Assembly (NCBI GenBank): GCA_026986155.1
Contig: JALSPC010000071.1
Coordinates: 1 to 32,161, forward strand
DNA: 32,161 nt
DNA from: a bacterium
GTDB lineage: Bacteria > Desulfobacterota > S145-22
Reading direction: 5' to 3'
The notes beneath the pieces were generated by a model, which ran no database searches, was not told the origin of the DNA, and worked only from the letters and a program-made list of their open reading frames with translations. The translations under genes and the position numbers were made by a program. Positions 30,620-32,161 of the stretch are shown in pieces. Positions within the stretch are counted from its first letter, which is position 1, and each line of letters starts with the position of its first letter.

Positions 30620-32161
30620 ATGGGTTACAAAGTGCGGTTTGAGCCGTCCGGAAGAGAAATAGACCTTGATCCCGACGAAACGATCCTCCAGGGAGCCATG
30701 TCGGCGGGGGTGCATATCAACGCCTCTTGCGGCGGGAGCGGGACCTGCGGGAAGTGCAAGGTGAAAATCGTGAAGGGAGAAACGACCCTGCCTCCCATGC
30801 CGCAATTACAGAAGTGGGAGATCGAGCAGGGATACCGACTGGCCTGTATGACAAAGCCCGTATCGGATATCGTGGTGGAGATTCCCGTTGAATCTCAGAT
30901 AGATCGGACGGTGCTCAGGAGGGAACGTGCGGGATTCGCCCGGGTGCTGTCACCCCAGGACATCAACCAGTTGGTGCAAGGCTGGTCTATCGACCCGACG
31001 GTGTTCAAACGTTATCTGGAACTGCCGCCTCCCACCAAGGAAGACAACATGAGCGACCTGGCGCGCATCTACCGTTCCCTGAAACAGCAATTCGGGTTTG
31101 AGGGGATTTCGGCCGACTTCCGAATGATCAAGAAGATGAGCCAGTTGCTCCGGGATGCGGATTGGAAGGTGACCGTGACGATGGTTCTCACCCGCAAGGG
31201 ATACAAACTCATCAATATAGAGCCGGGGGACACCGCGGAACACAACTATTCTATCGTCATCGACATAGGGACCACGACCATCTTCGGCCAGTTGCTCAAC
31301 CTCCACGAGTGCAAGGTCTTCGGCTGTCCGGGGCTGGACGTGGATGGAGCCGAGCGCTACACTCTGGCCATTGCCTCGGATTACAATCCCCAGATAAGCT
31401 ACGGCGAAGATGTTATCAGCCGCATCGTCTACGCCCTGAAGCCGGGGGGATTGGAGCGCCTCCAGGAGGTGGTGGTTCGCTCCATCAATAAGATTATCAA
31501 GGAGCTCCTCGTCATGGCGAAGGTGGAGAGGAGCCACGTGTCCCACATGGTCATCGCGGGCAATACGACCATGACGCAGCTCTTTCTGGGACTAAACCCA
31601 AAATATCTCCGGGAGGACCCCTACGTGCCCACAGCGAATTTTCTCCCGCCCGTCCGAGCGGTCAACGCGGGGATCGAACTGGGAGACCATGTCCACATCT
31701 ACCTCTTTCCCATGGTGGCCAGTTACATCGGGGGAGACATCGTATCAGGCGTGCTGGGTTCCGGGATTTTCCAGCGGGAGGACTTGACGCTCTTCATGGA
31801 TATCGGGACCAATGGAGAGATCGTTCTGGGCAACAAGGATTGGCTGATGAGCGCCTCCTGTTCTGCCGGTCCCGCCTTCGAGGGGGGCGGCATCAAGTTC
31901 GGGATGCGCGCCACGCGCGGGGCCATCGAGCAGGTCCGGATCAACCCGGCCACCTACGAACCCATGCTGATGACTATCGGGCGGGCCAAGGCCAAGGGGA
32001 TCTGTGGGTCGGGCCTCATCTACACAGTGGCCGAACTCCTGGAGACAGGCGCCCTGGACCAGAATGGAAAGTTCCGCCACGACCTGCCCACGAAGCGTAT
32101 CCGGAAGGGGGAGGACGGCTACGAATACGTCCTGTCGTGGGCCCGTGAGAACGCCATCGAC
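30620..32161 (+). CDS. RACo-like corrinoid protein activator ([2Fe-2S] + ASKHA, DUF4445), partial
   Basis: Open from ATG 30620 (TAGGAG upstream) for 514 codons to the right edge, so not in the ORF track. Residues 1-90 are a [2Fe-2S] ferredoxin domain (ASCGGSGTCGKC, CX5CX2C, then LACM). A linker and middle domain follow, then actin-like ATPase motifs: SIVIDIGTTTIFGQLL, MVIAGNTTMTQLFLG, LFMDIGTNGEIVLG and SASCSAGPAFEGGGI. RACo and RamA relatives use ATP to reduce the cobalt of inactive corrinoid methyl-transfer proteins from Co(II) to Co(I). Partner methyltransferases probably lie beyond the right edge. It could also relate to the cobalamin enzyme at 10122, but the distance makes this speculative. 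Confidence 0.9.
   Translation, partial: MGYKVRFEPSGREIDLDPDETILQGAMSAGVHINASCGGSGTCGKCKVKIVKGETTLPPMPQLQKWEIEQGYRLACMTKPVSDIVVEIPVESQIDRTVLRRERAGFARVLSPQDINQLVQGWSIDPTVFKRYLELPPPTKEDNMSDLARIYRSLKQQFGFEGISADFRMIKKMSQLLRDADWKVTVTMVLTRKGYKLINIEPGDTAEHNYSIVIDIGTTTIFGQLLNLHECKVFGCPGLDVDGAERYTLAIASDYNPQISYGEDVISRIVYALKPGGLERLQEVVVRSINKIIKELLVMAKVERSHVSHMVIAGNTTMTQLFLGLNPKYLREDPYVPTANFLPPVRAVNAGIELGDHVHIYLFPMVASYIGGDIVSGVLGSGIFQREDLTLFMDIGTNGEIVLGNKDWLMSASCSAGPAFEGGGIKFGMRATRGAIEQVRINPATYEPMLMTIGRAKAKGICGSGLIYTVAELLETGALDQNGKFRHDLPTKRIRKGEDGYEYVLSWARENAID

Overview
The window looks like a piece of chromosome from an anaerobic, fairly GC-rich Gram-negative bacterium, most likely a Desulfobacterota (former Deltaproteobacteria) member of the Syntrophobacterales/Desulfomonile type. 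I infer this from gene content: a ferredoxin-type 2-oxoacid oxidoreductase, a reductive-dehalogenase homologue, a RACo-like corrinoid-protein activator, an NtrC-class dicarboxylate-type regulatory system, and an outer-membrane TolC/periplasmic adaptor pair. No tRNA, rRNA, CRISPR array, integrase or insertion sequence was recognised.

Layout. 1-2019 (minus): a TolC-like outer membrane factor followed by a lipoprotein HlyD/RND adaptor that runs off the left edge. 2262-7200 (plus): an XRE-cupin regulator leading a tightly packed gamma / (flavoprotein-delta fusion) / alpha / beta 2-oxoacid oxidoreductase operon. The layout suggests an NAD(P)-linked enzyme reminiscent of phenylglyoxylate:NAD+ oxidoreductase. 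7541-10001 (plus): an MgtE magnesium channel and an SLC13/ArsB-like permease. 10122-11312 (plus): an orphan cytosolic RdhA-like iron-sulfur/corrinoid protein with its own strong promoter, followed by a 155-bp MITE-like palindromic element. 11476-16814 (minus): a Trp-rich secreted protein, a PanE-like reductase, a large secreted protein of unknown family, and a secreted von Willebrand A protein with four tandem 88-aa repeats.

16815-18087 is a gene-poor decay zone carrying the remnant of a second PanE-like gene. 18088-21725 holds a small DUF5684-type membrane protein, a long-form TrmB (minus) and a divergent Kup potassium transporter. 21751-22517 is a broken FHA-GAF-(HD-GYP) gene. 22548-25817 encodes a DctB-type sensor kinase (interrupted by a frameshift) and its sigma54-dependent partner DctD. 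26257-28825 is their likely target operon: a family-3 solute-binding protein, a DAACS symporter and a 93-aa protein of unknown function, behind a candidate -24/-12 promoter and closed by tandem terminators. 29075-30373 encodes a LarA-like (DUF2088) protein, and 30620 to the right edge a [2Fe-2S]/ASKHA activator whose promoter carries a perfect 9-bp-arm palindrome.

Functionally the window combines organic-acid uptake with its own two-component control, low-potential oxidation of a 2-oxoacid, corrinoid and possibly nickel-pincer chemistry, and cation transport. The most interesting parts are the sigma54-controlled binding-protein/symporter operon, the orphan RdhA, the unknown secreted pair at 13-17 kb, and three independent signs of gene decay (PanE remnant, FHA/HD-GYP remnant, DctB frameshift).
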